Of a DNA stretch of 64,000 bases, positions 63,149 through 64,000 are shown piece by piece. The notes beneath the pieces were generated by a model. That model searched no databases. It was given only the letters and a program-made list of their open reading frames with translations, and had not been told where the DNA came from. The stretch's first letter is position 1, and each line of letters opens with the position of its first letter. Made by a program: the position numbers and the translations under genes. Source of the stretch: Nitrospira sp. (GTDB lineage: Bacteria; Nitrospirota; Nitrospiria; Nitrospirales; Nitrospiraceae); NCBI GenBank assembly GCA_029865225.1, contig JAOUHJ010000006.1, forward strand, positions 16,447-80,446, given 5' to 3'.

Positions 63149-63435
63149 TCAATGATAATCCGTGATTTCCACGTCGTGGGGTCCGTCCGCCATCCAGATA
63201 AAACAGATCCGCCACTGATCGTTGATGCGGATGCTATGCTGTCCGGCCCGATCACCTTTCAATCTCTCGAGATGATTACCGGCTGGTGCGACAAGATCCT
63301 TCAGGTCCGATGCGTTGTCGAGCATCGTGAGTTTCCGCTCTGCGACCTTCCGGAAGCTCGAGAACTCCCTGACCAGTTCTCCGATAAGAACTGTTTGGTC
63401 TTCTTGTCTCGAAACCCTCGAATCACACCGTCCAC
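63149..63435 (-). pseudogene. higB: HigB toxin with a frameshift
   Basis: From a GTG at 63435 (or 63426) one frame reads VIRGFRDKKTKQFLS, then, after a single missing base near 63,383, the next frame reads ELVREFSSFRKVAERKL ... RLKGDRAGQHSIRINDQWRICFIW ... DVEITDYH and stops. These are the RelE-fold HigB motifs. Without the shift it would be a full-length ~92-residue toxin; either inactivated or a sequencing error. Confidence 0.8.
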
Positions 63436-63617
63436 CCTAGCATAGTTTTACGAGTTACGTACAGCGTATGTGCTAAATTTGTGCTAAAACTCTGCAAAAC
63501 AGACCGCACTCGACAGAATCAATGGAATCAGTAGAAACCCATCAACGCCTTGATTTGCCTGATAAAACGGGGAAACCTTCACGATTTCAAGCCATTGTTA
63601 TTATTGGTCTTTTAGAG
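63436..63617. other. Non-coding edge before attR of island 2
   Basis: No gene. AT-rich and T-tract containing; presumably holds integrase-binding sites. Confidence 0.4.
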
Positions 63618-63665
63618 CTTTTAAGGCGAGGGCCCTGGGTTCGAGTCCCAGCCGGCTCACCACTA
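63618..63665 (+). repeat. attR of island 2: 3' fragment of tRNA-Lys
   Basis: 48 bases identical to 33,025-33,072 (anticodon loop to beyond CCA). Not a functional tRNA: the 5' half is absent. Confidence 0.95.
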
Positions 63666-63832
63666 AATCAATGACTTAGAAGACCCCGCCTTCACGGACC
63701 CACCCGATTGTGACAAATTTGTGTCCCTAGGCGGTCGGTGCTCTAATATTTTGACCCCGTCCCGTAAGCTCTCCGGACAATGATGCGCATAGCGCTGCGT
63801 CATCGTCCCGGTCTTGTGACCGAGCAGCCTCC
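63663..63832 (-). pseudogene. C-terminal fragment of a second, related integrase
   Basis: Codes RLLGHKTGTMTQRYAHHCPESLRDGVKIL, nearly identical to the end of the island 2 integrase (differences HCPESLRDGVKIL versus HSPESLRDGVNVL) and sits at the same distance from the tRNA 3' fragment. The coding sequence breaks off at ~63,832. A leftover of an older, related element in the same site. Confidence 0.85.
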
Positions 63833-63841
63833 CTACCCTGT

Positions 63842-63867
63842 CTGCACTATGGCACAGCATAGTGCAG
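63842..63867. repeat. Perfect inverted repeat at integrase break
   Basis: CTGCACTATG and CATAGTGCAG with a six-base loop, directly where the integrase fragment ends. Could be the end of an insertion element or a transcription terminator of unknown origin; the rest to 64,000 shows no gene. Confidence 0.55.
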
Positions 63868-64000
63868 TGGTCGGCGGTCGTCTGTTCACAATTGCTCAGT
63901 TGGCAAGGATTACGAAATTATGGTGAGGCTGGACATAGCCGGACCTGGATGTCCTGAATCAAAGTGGCTAAACCGGACGGAGCCCCTCGTCGTGGAGCAC

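Noticed and set aside
63618..63665. A second tRNA-Lys gene
   Set aside because: Only the 3' half is present, so it cannot fold as a tRNA; it is an attachment-site remnant.

Overview
The window looks like a chromosomal segment of a Nitrospira-type bacterium (phylum Nitrospirota). I infer this from the gene style and neighbourhoods: a NorD-like protein, a lactate-type malate dehydrogenase, a NuoF-like protein paired with a 2Fe-2S ferredoxin, ferredoxin-thioredoxin reductase, PilZ proteins and Sel1 lipoproteins. No rRNA or marker gene proves it.

Bases 1-17,090 are conserved core genome: a response regulator cut by the window edge, ferredoxin-thioredoxin reductase, norD-like, mdh, nuoF and ferredoxin, an A-type Fe-S carrier, a pterin pair (6-pyruvoyltetrahydropterin synthase and GTP cyclohydrolase I), rarA, an ABC-F ATPase, tRNA-Ala and purA. 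Two copies of a ~120-bp palindromic repeat lie here.

From 17,098 on, one tRNA-Lys(UUU) gene (32,994-33,069) organises everything. Its first 16 bp are repeated at 17,098 and its last 45 bp plus 3 flanking bases at 63,618. I read this as two different mobile islands inserted from opposite sides of one tRNA gene. Island 1 (17.1-33.0 kb) ends in an overlapping tyrosine-integrase/serine-recombinase pair. It carries duplicated Sel1-repeat lipoproteins with a 160-bp MITE, a DNA methyltransferase, an HUH Rep-like protein, small ribbon-helix-helix proteins, a large metallophosphoesterase, a secreted nuclease and a coupled DUF262/HEPN pair that looks like a defence module.

Island 2 (33.0-63.66 kb) begins with integrase and excisionase, followed by a compact filamentous-phage (inovirus) gene set on the minus strand: Rep, ssDNA-binding-like protein, pIII-like adsorption protein, minor coat proteins, Zot and a major coat protein.

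Beyond it lies the most unusual part, a nine-gene minus-strand operon (57.7 to 41.8 kb) with overlapping or closely spaced genes. It encodes four paralogous membrane-anchored proteins (one with a ~73-residue Val-Asp dipeptide tract), a borosin-type peptide backbone N-methyltransferase with a ~500-residue extension, a 2-oxoglutarate/Fe(II) oxygenase, a seven-repeat protein, a catalase-like domain fused to a LodA-type quinone-cofactor oxidase, and its LodB-type flavoprotein partner. I propose this is an undescribed RiPP-like or protein-modification system; the function is inference.

The right end of island 2 holds a sigma54-type activator, a small conserved protein, a HepT/MntA toxin-antitoxin pair, two HigBA-type loci whose toxin genes are broken, attR, and outside it a fragment of a second, related integrase left from an older integration.
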